Positions 27,779 to 34,749 of a DNA stretch of 64,000 nucleotides are shown piece by piece. Both the position numbers and the translations under genes were made by a program. Position 1 is the stretch's first letter; the number at the start of each line of letters is the position of its first letter. The stretch is from contig NZ_CP030127.1 in assembly GCF_003568845.1 (NCBI RefSeq), forward strand, positions 434,001 through 498,000, given 5' to 3'. The notes below the pieces were generated by a model. The model was not told where the DNA came from. It saw nothing but the letters and a program-made list of their open reading frames with translations, and ran no database searches. Source of the DNA: Indioceanicola profundi (GTDB taxonomy: Bacteria > Pseudomonadota > Alphaproteobacteria > Azospirillales > Azospirillaceae).

Positions 27779-29104
27779 TCAATGCGAATGGGAGTGCTCG
27801 GCGGCACCCCGTGAGGCTTCGGCCTTGAGCAGGAAGGTGTTGCCGCTGGCCACCGGATCGCCGGGAAAAAGCCCGAACACGATCTCCGCCGTGCTGCTGC
27901 TGCGGCGGCCGACCTCGACGACACGGGTCTCGAAGCCTTCCTCATTCCGGACGAACACCACGGTTTCCCCGTTCAGGGTCTGGAGTGCCGAGGCGGGCAC
28001 CGCGACGTCCGCCGGTTCACCGCCGCTGGCGATCGCCCCAGACACGAAGTCGCCGGGGCGCCATGTGCCATCCGGGTTCTCCAGGCTGGCGACGACGCGG
28101 GCTGCCCCGGTCTGCGGGTCGATGGTGGGGCCAGTGAAGATCACCTTTCCTTGGACCGTCTGTCCCGCAGGCCCCTTGACGGTGACCACCTGGCCTTCAC
28201 GGACCTGCGGTATGTCGCTGGCATAGACGGGCAGTTCCACCCAGACGGTGGAGAGATCGGCGACCGTGAAGATCTCCTTCTCCGCCGAAATCAGTTCGCC
28301 ACGGATCGCATTCCGTTCCGTGACCCGCCCACTCATCGGGGCGCGGACCTCCAGGCGGCTCATGGCCCGCGGGTCCTGCTTGGGCAGAGCCTCGAGTTCA
28401 GCGTCGGTCAGGCCCAAGGTGGCCAGACGCTGGCGGGCCACATCCAGGGCGATCCGGCTGGTCTCCGCCGCCGTGCTGGCGTCGAGATAGTCCTGCTCGG
28501 CCGAGACTTTCTTGCGCCGGAGGTCCTCTTCGCGCTTCAGCGTGGTGCTGGCGAGCGCTTCCTGGCGCAAGGCCGCCAGGTAGTCGGCCTTGGCCTCGGC
28601 CAGGTCGCGGCTGTCCAGCACGGCCAGCACGTCTCCGGCGGCGACCTGGTCGCCCAGGCGCTTCAGCACCTCCGCGACGACGCCCGGAACGCGGGTCGTG
28701 ACATGGGCCATCCGGTCGGCATCGGGCACAATGGTGCCCATGACCTGGACCTCCGTCGAGACCTCGCTTGGTCCAGCCTCGACGACCTTGATGTTGGAGC
28801 GGCCAATCTGGGCCTCGGTCAGGTGGATGGCGCCTTCCTCATCCTCATGGCCGTGCGCGTCCTCGTGGCCGTGCTCGTCACCGTGGCCATGGGTATCCTC
28901 GCCTGCGCTGCCATGGCTATCGTTGGCCCCGCCCTCCTCATGAGCGTGTTCATCCTCCTCGCCATGCTCATGGTTGTCGCCAGCTGCAGGGGCCTCTTGG
29001 GTGGACGCAGTGGGAATGGGGCTGCTGCCCTGGTTGAGGCTCCAATAGCCGATTCCGGCGGCCATCAGGGCCAGCACGGACACGCCGATCACAGTCTTCT
29101 TCAT
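27779..29104 (-). CDS. czcB: Periplasmic adaptor CzcB (membrane fusion protein) with His-rich N-terminus
   Basis: 441 residues. One N-terminal membrane anchor (VIGVSVLALMAAGIGYW) is followed by a strongly His/Glu-rich stretch at about residues 45-90 (EDEHAHEEGG, HGHGDEHGHEDAHGHEDE), a likely Zn/Co-binding region of CzcB. Then come the barrel-sandwich and hairpin domains (GVVAEVLKRLGDQVAAGDVL, LAEAKADYLAALRQEALAST) and the beta-barrel (VRAPMSGRVTERNAIRGE type). It links CzcA to the outer-membrane channel. It ends with HSHSH, another metal-binding tail. Confidence 0.92.
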   Translation of the reverse strand: MKKTVIGVSVLALMAAGIGYWSLNQGSSPIPTASTQEAPAAGDNHEHGEEDEHAHEEGGANDSHGSAGEDTHGHGDEHGHEDAHGHEDEEGAIHLTEAQIGRSNIKVVEAGPSEVSTEVQVMGTIVPDADRMAHVTTRVPGVVAEVLKRLGDQVAAGDVLAVLDSRDLAEAKADYLAALRQEALASTTLKREEDLRRKKVSAEQDYLDASTAAETSRIALDVARQRLATLGLTDAELEALPKQDPRAMSRLEVRAPMSGRVTERNAIRGELISAEKEIFTVADLSTVWVELPVYASDIPQVREGQVVTVKGPAGQTVQGKVIFTGPTIDPQTGAARVVASLENPDGTWRPGDFVSGAIASGGEPADVAVPASALQTLNGETVVFVRNEEGFETRVVEVGRRSSSTAEIVFGLFPGDPVASGNTFLLKAEASRGAAEHSHSH

Positions 29105-29108
29105 GGAA

Positions 29109-30386
29109 TCACCTCTCCCCGTTCGGGGTGGTCGCCAGCAGCCGCTCGAGGTCGGCGCGCGCAGTGTGGAAGCCCTGGAGGGCGCCGATCAGGTCGCGGC
29201 GCGCATCGAACAGCGTGCGCTGCGCATCCAGGACATCCAGGTAGGAGAATTTGCCCTGCTGGTAGCCTTCCTGCGCCGCACGATACGCTTGCTCGGCCAC
29301 AGGAATGATCTGCGCCTGGAGGGCGGAGGCCGTGTCGCGGGCTGCATCCAGATTGGCCCGGGCGGCCGTGACCCGGCGGCTCAAGTCCAGCCGTTCGGCC
29401 GCGAGCTCGGCTTCCGCGGCCACGACCTCGGCCCGTGCCCGGGCAATAGCGCCCCGGTTCCGGTCGAACACCGGGATGGGGATGCTGACGCCGACCAGGA
29501 AAGCATTGTCGTCGGTCTCATGGAACTGGCGCACGCCCGCGGACACGGTGACATCCGGGACGGCGCGGCTGCGCTCCACCTCCAGTTCCGCCCGGCCGCG
29601 CAGGACATCCGCCTCCCGGCGCAGCAGATCGGGAGTCTCAACAGGGGGAGACTCTGCAGTCAGTGCCGGAGCATTCAGGCGCGTGAACCAACTGTCGTCC
29701 AGCACCAGGATGGACGGTTCCAGCCCGATCAGGCTGCTGAGGACCTGCTGTCCGGCGGCAGCACGGCGGCGGGCCTGCTCCAGGGCGATCTCGGCTTGGC
29801 GGCGCGCGATCTCGGCCCGGCTCGCCTGCACGGTTGTCTCGCGTCCGGCCTCGACTCGGGCCTGGATCGATCGTTCGACCTCCTGCGCCAGGCGGACGCG
29901 CTCCGCGGCGAGGCCGACGTCCTGTTGGGCAGCGACGGCTTCGGTGAAGGCGGCCCGAACGTCGCGGGCAAGGTCCAGCTGAGCCGCGGCGAGGTCATGC
30001 CGGGCGGCCAGGCGCGCGGCACGGGCAGCATCCACGCGGGCGCTGCGCTTGCCGCCGAGTTCAATGGTTTGGGACAGGCCGTAGGTGGTCTCGACACTGT
30101 CAAAGCCGGAGAACGGCCCGGAGCCTTCGAAATTCTCCACCTCGACACCGAACTCCGGGTTCGGAAGAGCTCCGGCCTGATCAAGGTTTCCCGCAGCCGC
30201 ATCGAGCCGGGCCGCCGCCGCCGCGGCACGCGGGGCAACATCCAGTGCGCGGACGATCGCGGCTTCTGGGGTGAGAATGGAGGATGAGGGTAGAGGGGAT
30301 TGGGCAGCGGTCGGCGGCTGCTGAGCCTCGACGGCTGGCGCCCAGGCGATTCCGATCGCCAGGGCGGCTGCAAAATGCGCGCGCAT
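29109..30386 (-). CDS. czcC: Outer-membrane efflux channel CzcC (TolC family)
   Basis: 425 residues with a signal peptide ending VEAQQ. It shows the two repeated OEP domains: AAAAARLDAAAGNLDQAGALPNPEFGVEVEN in outline (key end PNPEFGVEVENFEG), then GLSQTIELGGKRSARVDAAR, and in the second half VSIPIPVFDRNRGAIARARA with long alternating helices and AYRAAQEGYQQGKFSYLDVL. These are typical of CzcC/CusC channels. The stop is 4 bases from the czcB start, so translation is probably coupled. The GTG/ATG at 30386 gives the expected leader. Confidence 0.92.
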   Translation of the reverse strand: MRAHFAAALAIGIAWAPAVEAQQPPTAAQSPLPSSSILTPEAAIVRALDVAPRAAAAAARLDAAAGNLDQAGALPNPEFGVEVENFEGSGPFSGFDSVETTYGLSQTIELGGKRSARVDAARAARLAARHDLAAAQLDLARDVRAAFTEAVAAQQDVGLAAERVRLAQEVERSIQARVEAGRETTVQASRAEIARRQAEIALEQARRRAAAGQQVLSSLIGLEPSILVLDDSWFTRLNAPALTAESPPVETPDLLRREADVLRGRAELEVERSRAVPDVTVSAGVRQFHETDDNAFLVGVSIPIPVFDRNRGAIARARAEVVAAEAELAAERLDLSRRVTAARANLDAARDTASALQAQIIPVAEQAYRAAQEGYQQGKFSYLDVLDAQRTLFDARRDLIGALQGFHTARADLERLLATTPNGER

Positions 30387-30457
30387 GTGGTCTCCGCGTG
30401 CGGACGAGCGAACACCGGGTGCGGCCAGGGGCCATCACCCGGACGAAGTCGGTTCGC

Positions 30458-30763
30458 TCAAGCGCGCGGAGGCTTGTAGGGCGGGGACGGATCGGCGCTC
30501 TCCGGCGCCGGGGGCCTGTCCGCGGGATAATGGCTCGATATCCAGGTCACCGGGGCACTCACCCGGACCGGCGACACATGGTTGGCCGCATGGGAATGGC
30601 CGCAGCCGTGATGGCAGTCGACGAACCTCTTGCCCATCGGCGCGTCGGTGTCGCTGTCCACGGAAACCTGACCATGGCTATGCGCCTCATCCACGGCATG
30701 GGAAAAGCCGGGGATGCTGATCATGAACGCCGCAAGCAGCGCGATGATTGCGAACCAGCGCAT
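30458..30763 (-). CDS. CzcI-like small secreted protein heading the czc operon
   Basis: 101 residues from ATG 30763. A signal peptide (MRWFAIIALLAAFMISIPGF) leads to a His-rich mature part (HAVDEAHSHGQ, DCHHGCGHSHAANH) and a proline-rich tail ending PPYKPPRA. Small proteins with a His-rich body and PPRA end lie at the head of czcCBA operons (CzcI type) and are thought to influence metal induction; the mechanism is not established. It is 71 bases upstream of czcC. The product at 19615-20022 in the copper operon has the same plan. Confidence 0.7.
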   Translation of the reverse strand: MRWFAIIALLAAFMISIPGFSHAVDEAHSHGQVSVDSDTDAPMGKRFVDCHHGCGHSHAANHVSPVRVSAPVTWISSHYPADRPPAPESADPSPPYKPPRA

Positions 30764-31172
30764 GTGCGACAAGGTAGGACCCGAACTCGACATTTGCAAG
30801 CTGATGGGGCGAATGCCTCGGCTGCCAGGTCATGCTAAATCCGCCAGAGATGGGCTTTGCCAGTCTGGGATGCCCCCCGCAGGTCAACCCGTCGCGGCCG
30901 CAGGCGCTGGGGCGCAGCAGGAAAGCCCCTGAACGTCAGTCCAGGCAAGACCGGGGCTCCGGTTGCCGCTGATTCGGCAGTAACCCTTACGCTTCAAAGG
31001 AAAGTTGGTCATCTGCCTCGTCTCCAGCCAGGGCAGAAGGGCAGCGTGGAATTCCGCCTAGCTCTGGCCCTCATAGGGGAGAGGACAACGACCGCCACGT
31101 CGCTGATAGCTTGGTCCAGCTGCGCCACGGCTCCGGCGGCAGGAGCCTCCAAAGCTCAGTGCGAGAAATGAC
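30764..31172. other. Divergent control region czc operon / anti-sigma operon
   Basis: 409 bases between divergently transcribed czcI-like and anti-sigma genes with no supported gene. A TTGCAA-17-TACCTT pair lies on the minus strand close to the czcI-like start, and an ECF-type promoter candidate lies at 30999-31023 on the plus strand. Confidence 0.5.
30999..31023 (+). promoter_or_regulatory. Candidate ECF-sigma promoter
   Basis: GGAAA, 15 bases, then CGTCT resembles the GGAAC-N16-CGTC pattern of ECF-dependent promoters. It is 150 bases upstream of the anti-sigma/sigma/anti-sigma operon and could give autoregulation by the encoded sigma factor. Confidence 0.3.
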
Positions 31173-32012
31173 ATGGCCAAGCTGACGGACGAACTCCTGG
31201 TGGCGTATCTGGATGGGGAGTTGAGCGTGGAACAGTTGGCGTTCGTCGAGGCAGAGCTCCGGCGGGACCCAGATGCGGCGGCCCGGCTAGACGCCTTCCG
31301 CACAATATCCAGCCTGGTCAGGGTGGTTGGTCCCGGCTCCCAAATACGCCTGCGACAAGACCAAACGGTTCCATCCGGTAAGCACCCCGGCCGCCCAAGG
31401 CTGCTGGCAAAAGTCGGCGTCGCATCGGCCTGTGCTGCGGGGCTGCTCTGGGCGGGAAGCAGTCTGTTCGACCAGGCGGTCGACCCGTCACGGCAGCGGC
31501 TGCTGCATGCCGCGGCGGAACGGTTCTCGCTCTATGCGGAAAATCTCCCGGGAATGGTTTTGATGCCGGGCGTTCTGGAGGAACAAGCCACGGAATGGCT
31601 CAGCCACCAGCTTGGCGCCCCAACCTCGATCCCGCACCTGCCCGGCTGGACCCTGACAGCAAGCCAGGTGCTGCAAGAGGGATCAGCGCCTGCGGTTGAA
31701 CTCTTCTTCACCGCCCCCGGCCGGTCGCCGATCGCCATGTGCATCACACCTTCGGGCGGAGACGACCGACCGCCAAAGATGGGCGCCATCCGCGATTTGC
31801 GCATCACCGAATGGGATCAGCACGGCTTCTTCCTGGCTCTGTTGGGGCCGCTTGATGAAGGTGAACTGATCCGGCTCACCAATCAGGTCCGCGATACCTG
31901 GCCTGGCCACCATGTCCCCACTGGCGTCACGCCGGGCGGCGGTTCACCTGGAACTGTCCAGAAGCATGCGGCGGCTTCCGCGGTTCCTTCGGACGTGACA
32001 GGTGCGCCATGA
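31173..32012 (+). CDS. Anti-sigma factor-like membrane protein (first of a pair)
   Basis: 279 residues. The N-terminal LTDELLVAYLDGELSVEQLA and FVEAELRRDPDAAARL is the helical sigma-binding domain of ECF anti-sigma factors, without the zinc-binding HxxxCxxC. A membrane segment follows near residues 72-92 (VGVASACAAGLLWAGSSLF). The periplasmic domain contains EWLSHQLGAP, LFFTAPGRSPIAMCITPSGG and a predicted alpha/beta fold. The second anti-sigma protein downstream shares this whole plan (W-L...L-G-P, GR-PIA-C, GG). The stop codon overlaps the sigma gene by ATGA, so the two are translationally coupled. Confidence 0.72.
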   Translation: MAKLTDELLVAYLDGELSVEQLAFVEAELRRDPDAAARLDAFRTISSLVRVVGPGSQIRLRQDQTVPSGKHPGRPRLLAKVGVASACAAGLLWAGSSLFDQAVDPSRQRLLHAAAERFSLYAENLPGMVLMPGVLEEQATEWLSHQLGAPTSIPHLPGWTLTASQVLQEGSAPAVELFFTAPGRSPIAMCITPSGGDDRPPKMGAIRDLRITEWDQHGFFLALLGPLDEGELIRLTNQVRDTWPGHHVPTGVTPGGGSPGTVQKHAAASAVPSDVTGAP

Positions 32013-32518
32013 GAGATCTGATCCGGTCCCTGCCCATGCTCCGCCGGTTCGCACGGACCCTGGCCCCCTCTGAGGACGCAGCGGATGACCTGGTTCAGGA
32101 AGCCTGCAAACGGGCCCTGTCTGATGATCCTCCTCCGGCGTCCGAAGGGCAGGGAATTGACCTTTGGGCAAAGCGGCTCATCCGCAATGTCTGGCAGGAC
32201 TGGAAGCGGAACAAGCATCAACAGGCATCAGCCGAGCGGCTGGAAACCGGCTGTATGGCCGATTGCCATGATGGCTGGCTAGATGTCGAGTCCCACATTT
32301 CCTTGGGTGATGTCCGCCGGGTGCTTGGCAGCCTTCCGGCCGAACAACGATCCGTGATGATCCTGGTCTGTGTGGACGGTCTTTCTTACCAGCAGGCCGC
32401 CGACCAGCTGGGCATTCCCATTGGCACTGTGATGAGCAGGCTATCCCGCGGGCGGCTGGCCTTGATGAAAAGTCTAAGGGAGCGACGCAGCCTCTCCTTC
32501 CGGAGGGCCGCAGAATGA
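32009..32518 (+). CDS. ECF-type RNA polymerase sigma factor
   Basis: 169 residues, usual for an ECF sigma. Region 2 is visible in LRRFARTLAPSEDAADDLVQ, EACKRAL and LIRNVWQDWKRNKH; region 4 in LGSLPAEQRSVMILVCVDGL, SYQQAADQLGIPIGTVMSRL and SRGR, the helix-turn-helix that reads the -35 element. It overlaps both neighbours by 4 bases (ATGA), each of which encodes an anti-sigma-like membrane protein. Position beside metal-efflux operons suggests a response to metal or envelope stress (inference). Confidence 0.88.
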   Translation: MRDLIRSLPMLRRFARTLAPSEDAADDLVQEACKRALSDDPPPASEGQGIDLWAKRLIRNVWQDWKRNKHQQASAERLETGCMADCHDGWLDVESHISLGDVRRVLGSLPAEQRSVMILVCVDGLSYQQAADQLGIPIGTVMSRLSRGRLALMKSLRERRSLSFRRAAE

Positions 32519-33291
32519 CCGCACCAGAGAACAGACCAATAGCCACTGTGATATGGCCGGATCGGCTGGTGGCCTATGTCGATGGGGAACTGCAAGACGA
32601 CTTGGTTCCAGAGGTCGAGGCCAGCATCGCGGCGGATCCCATGGTGAGGGCCATAGTGGAGGATTTGCGGCAGTCGCGTATCCTGCTGCACGCGGCCTTT
32701 TCCGATAAGGCGGTGCTCCCACGAACGGCGTCCATTATGCCCCGCCGCCGTCGCGAATCCCAAGCATGGAAGCGTGCAGCTGCTGCGGCAGTCGCTATGG
32801 CGGCGGCGGTCATGCTGATCATCTCGGTCCGGGTCGGGCCGCTTTCCGAGTTGTCAGGGGAAGAGGTTGCCCATCTGCATGACGAGGTCGCGGCCTATCA
32901 CACCGTCTACATGACCGAGCGCGAGCACCTGGTCGAGGTGCCTGCGAGCCAGCAGGCCCACATCGAGCAGTGGCTGGGGGGACGACTCCACGGCCCTCTG
33001 CATGTGCCGGACCTGGAGGTAGTAGGGTTCCAGTTCGCCGGGGCCCGGCTCCTCACCCTGGGCACTGTGCCGGTGGCGCAGCTGATGTATACAGCCGAAG
33101 GTCGCTTGCCGATCGCCTTGTGCGTTGCTGCTGCGGGCGGTGAGAACCGTGCACCTATGGCCGACCGGCATCATGGGCTGGGGGTGGCCAGTTGGGTGGA
33201 GAATGGCCAGACCTATGTCGTGGTCGGTGATCTGAACGATGCCGAACTCTCATCCATCGTCGAGACGGCTGGCCCAGCCGTGAAGGCCTGA
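32515..33291 (+). CDS. Anti-sigma factor-like membrane protein (second of a pair)
   Basis: 258 residues. The N-terminal domain RLVAYVDGELQDDLVPEVEA and SIAADPMVRAIVEDLRQSR matches ECF anti-sigma factors. One membrane segment lies near residues 85-105 (AAAAVAMAAAVMLIISVRVG). The outer domain has QWLGGRLHGPLHVPDLEVVG and YTAEGRLPIALCVAAAGGEN, which align with the same positions of the first anti-sigma protein. It overlaps the sigma stop by ATGA. A sensor function of the periplasmic domain is likely but its signal is unknown. Confidence 0.78.
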   Translation: MTAPENRPIATVIWPDRLVAYVDGELQDDLVPEVEASIAADPMVRAIVEDLRQSRILLHAAFSDKAVLPRTASIMPRRRRESQAWKRAAAAAVAMAAAVMLIISVRVGPLSELSGEEVAHLHDEVAAYHTVYMTEREHLVEVPASQQAHIEQWLGGRLHGPLHVPDLEVVGFQFAGARLLTLGTVPVAQLMYTAEGRLPIALCVAAAGGENRAPMADRHHGLGVASWVENGQTYVVVGDLNDAELSSIVETAGPAVKA

Positions 33292-33386
33292 CGGGGAGCA
33301 CACCAACTCCGCAGGACCAGACCGGCGCCACGGCGGGCCTATCAAAAGCGTTTTGGGCTGAACCTTGTCTCCCATGGGTAGGATTT

Positions 33387-33418
33387 CCAAGGCGGCAGTC
33401 GACTGGCTGCCGCCTTGG
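33387..33418. terminator. Bidirectional terminator between anti-sigma operon and xox cluster
   Basis: Arms CCAAGGCGGCAG and CTGCCGCCTTGG pair perfectly over 12 bp with an 8-base loop; TT follows on the plus strand. It sits between convergent genes. Confidence 0.7.
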
Positions 33419-33439
33419 TTCCTGGAGACCTACATATGC

Positions 33440-33802
33440 TTAGCGGCTGCGCCCACGTGGAATCGGCTCCCACCAGTGGGTAAAGGTCGGCTCGTCCTTG
33501 TCCCGCAGGCTGCGCAGATAGGCGATCAGGTTCTCCACATCCCGCTCGTCCAGGCGAACGGCATAGGGCGGCATTCCCGTCGGCGTGCCGTTGAGGACCG
33601 CATCCCGGATGCGGCGGTCGTTGGGGCGGTCGTCCCTGAGGTTCGGCCCCATACCGCCGCCGCCGCGCCCGCCGTGGCAGATATAGCAGTTCTCCTGCAA
33701 GAACAGGCGGCGCCCTTCTACGGCGTTGCCATCCCGCGCGGCAGCGGGAAGGGAAAAGGTTACCAGTGCAGTGGCCCCGAGGAGGCCCAGCATCATGCGC
33801 AT
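33440..33802 (-). CDS. xoxG: XoxG-like c-type cytochrome
   Basis: 120 residues from ATG 33802 behind GAGAGGAGTCG. A signal peptide (LGLLGATALVTFSLPAAA) precedes a monohaem site CYICH in LQENCYICHGGRGGGGMGPN; the likely axial Met is in GTPTGMPPYAVRL, then DVENLIAYLRSL. It is the predicted electron acceptor of the PQQ methanol dehydrogenase encoded upstream in the same operon. The C-terminus (TFTHWWEPIPRGRSR) is a short extra tail. Gene order is xoxF-xoxJ-xoxG. Confidence 0.82.
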   Translation of the reverse strand: MRMMLGLLGATALVTFSLPAAARDGNAVEGRRLFLQENCYICHGGRGGGGMGPNLRDDRPNDRRIRDAVLNGTPTGMPPYAVRLDERDVENLIAYLRSLRDKDEPTFTHWWEPIPRGRSR

Positions 33803-33846
33803 GATCGACTCCTCTCGGTTGATTATTCGCTCATGAGAGACACGGG

Positions 33847-34683
33847 CTATGACGGGCCTGCTCGACCCGGTATCTGCACCCGCGGTAGGCCGTACTCCTC
33901 CAGAATCCGGTCAATATCGTCGCGGCGGCGCTCCAGGATGCTGTCCACCTCCCGCTTCAGAGCCGCGTCTTCGTGGCGAACCCCCATGGAGATTGCGTAG
34001 ACGAAGGGCAGGTTCGGTGGTTCGATGCTGGGAGAGACCGGCTCCACCAGCAGATCGCGGTTCTTGGCGAAGTACCCGGCCAGGGGGCCCCAGACAATGG
34101 CAACGTCGATCTCCCCCGAAGCCACGGCATCGATAATCCTGGCCTGCGGGTTCTCCGCCGCATCCACGTCCCACATCGTATAGCCACGGATGTTGGCGGT
34201 GATGTTCCGGCGGGCCAGCGCATGGGCCGGTGGGGGATTGGCCCCGTCGTCCCCGATGGCGTGCAGCCCGATCCTGAGTGTGCGCAGAACCGGATCATCG
34301 AAAGACCGAAGGCCAAGATGCCGGTCCTTCGCCGTTACAAAGACATAGCTGGAGGCGTAATAGGGCCGGGTCGGAAGCACCATCTCGAAGCTGCTGGGCA
34401 CGCCCATCACCAAGTCGCACAGCCTGGCCTTGAGGGTCCGGCGGATAAAGCCGCGTCGCTGTGGATGCCACGTGTAGCTCAAGCTGGCGTTCATCTCCTC
34501 GGCGATGAGTTGCGCGATCCTGTTTTCAAAACCTTCCTCACGCTGGTTGGAGAAGGGCAGATTGTCAGGGCTGGCGCAAACCCGTAGCACCCGCGGCTCG
34601 GCACCGGCCTGGGTGACTGTCAGTGTGCCAGCGAGTGCAAGCCCGAGCAGCGCCCGTCGGGCTATTTTGCCTGTCTGAAACAT
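33847..34683 (-). CDS. xoxJ: XoxJ-like periplasmic binding protein
   Basis: 278 residues with a signal peptide (RALLGLALAGTLTVTQAGA). The mature part is a type 2 periplasmic-binding fold: LRVCASPDNLPFSNQREEGF, then ENRIAQLIAEEM, VLPTRPYYASSYVFVTAKDR, and IDVAIVWGPLAGYFA. Proteins of this family lie next to PQQ alcohol dehydrogenases (MoxJ/XoxJ); they are thought to help assemble or activate the dehydrogenase rather than serve an ABC transporter, and no ABC genes are here. It lies 66 bases after xoxF and 44 before the cytochrome. Confidence 0.82.
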   Translation of the reverse strand: MFQTGKIARRALLGLALAGTLTVTQAGAEPRVLRVCASPDNLPFSNQREEGFENRIAQLIAEEMNASLSYTWHPQRRGFIRRTLKARLCDLVMGVPSSFEMVLPTRPYYASSYVFVTAKDRHLGLRSFDDPVLRTLRIGLHAIGDDGANPPPAHALARRNITANIRGYTMWDVDAAENPQARIIDAVASGEIDVAIVWGPLAGYFAKNRDLLVEPVSPSIEPPNLPFVYAISMGVRHEDAALKREVDSILERRRDDIDRILEEYGLPRVQIPGRAGPS

Positions 34684-34749
34684 TGGACCTCCTGGTCCGA
34701 TACCGTTTGTGCGGTGTGTTCACGCATCTGTGCAGGAGCGGCGGCTGGC

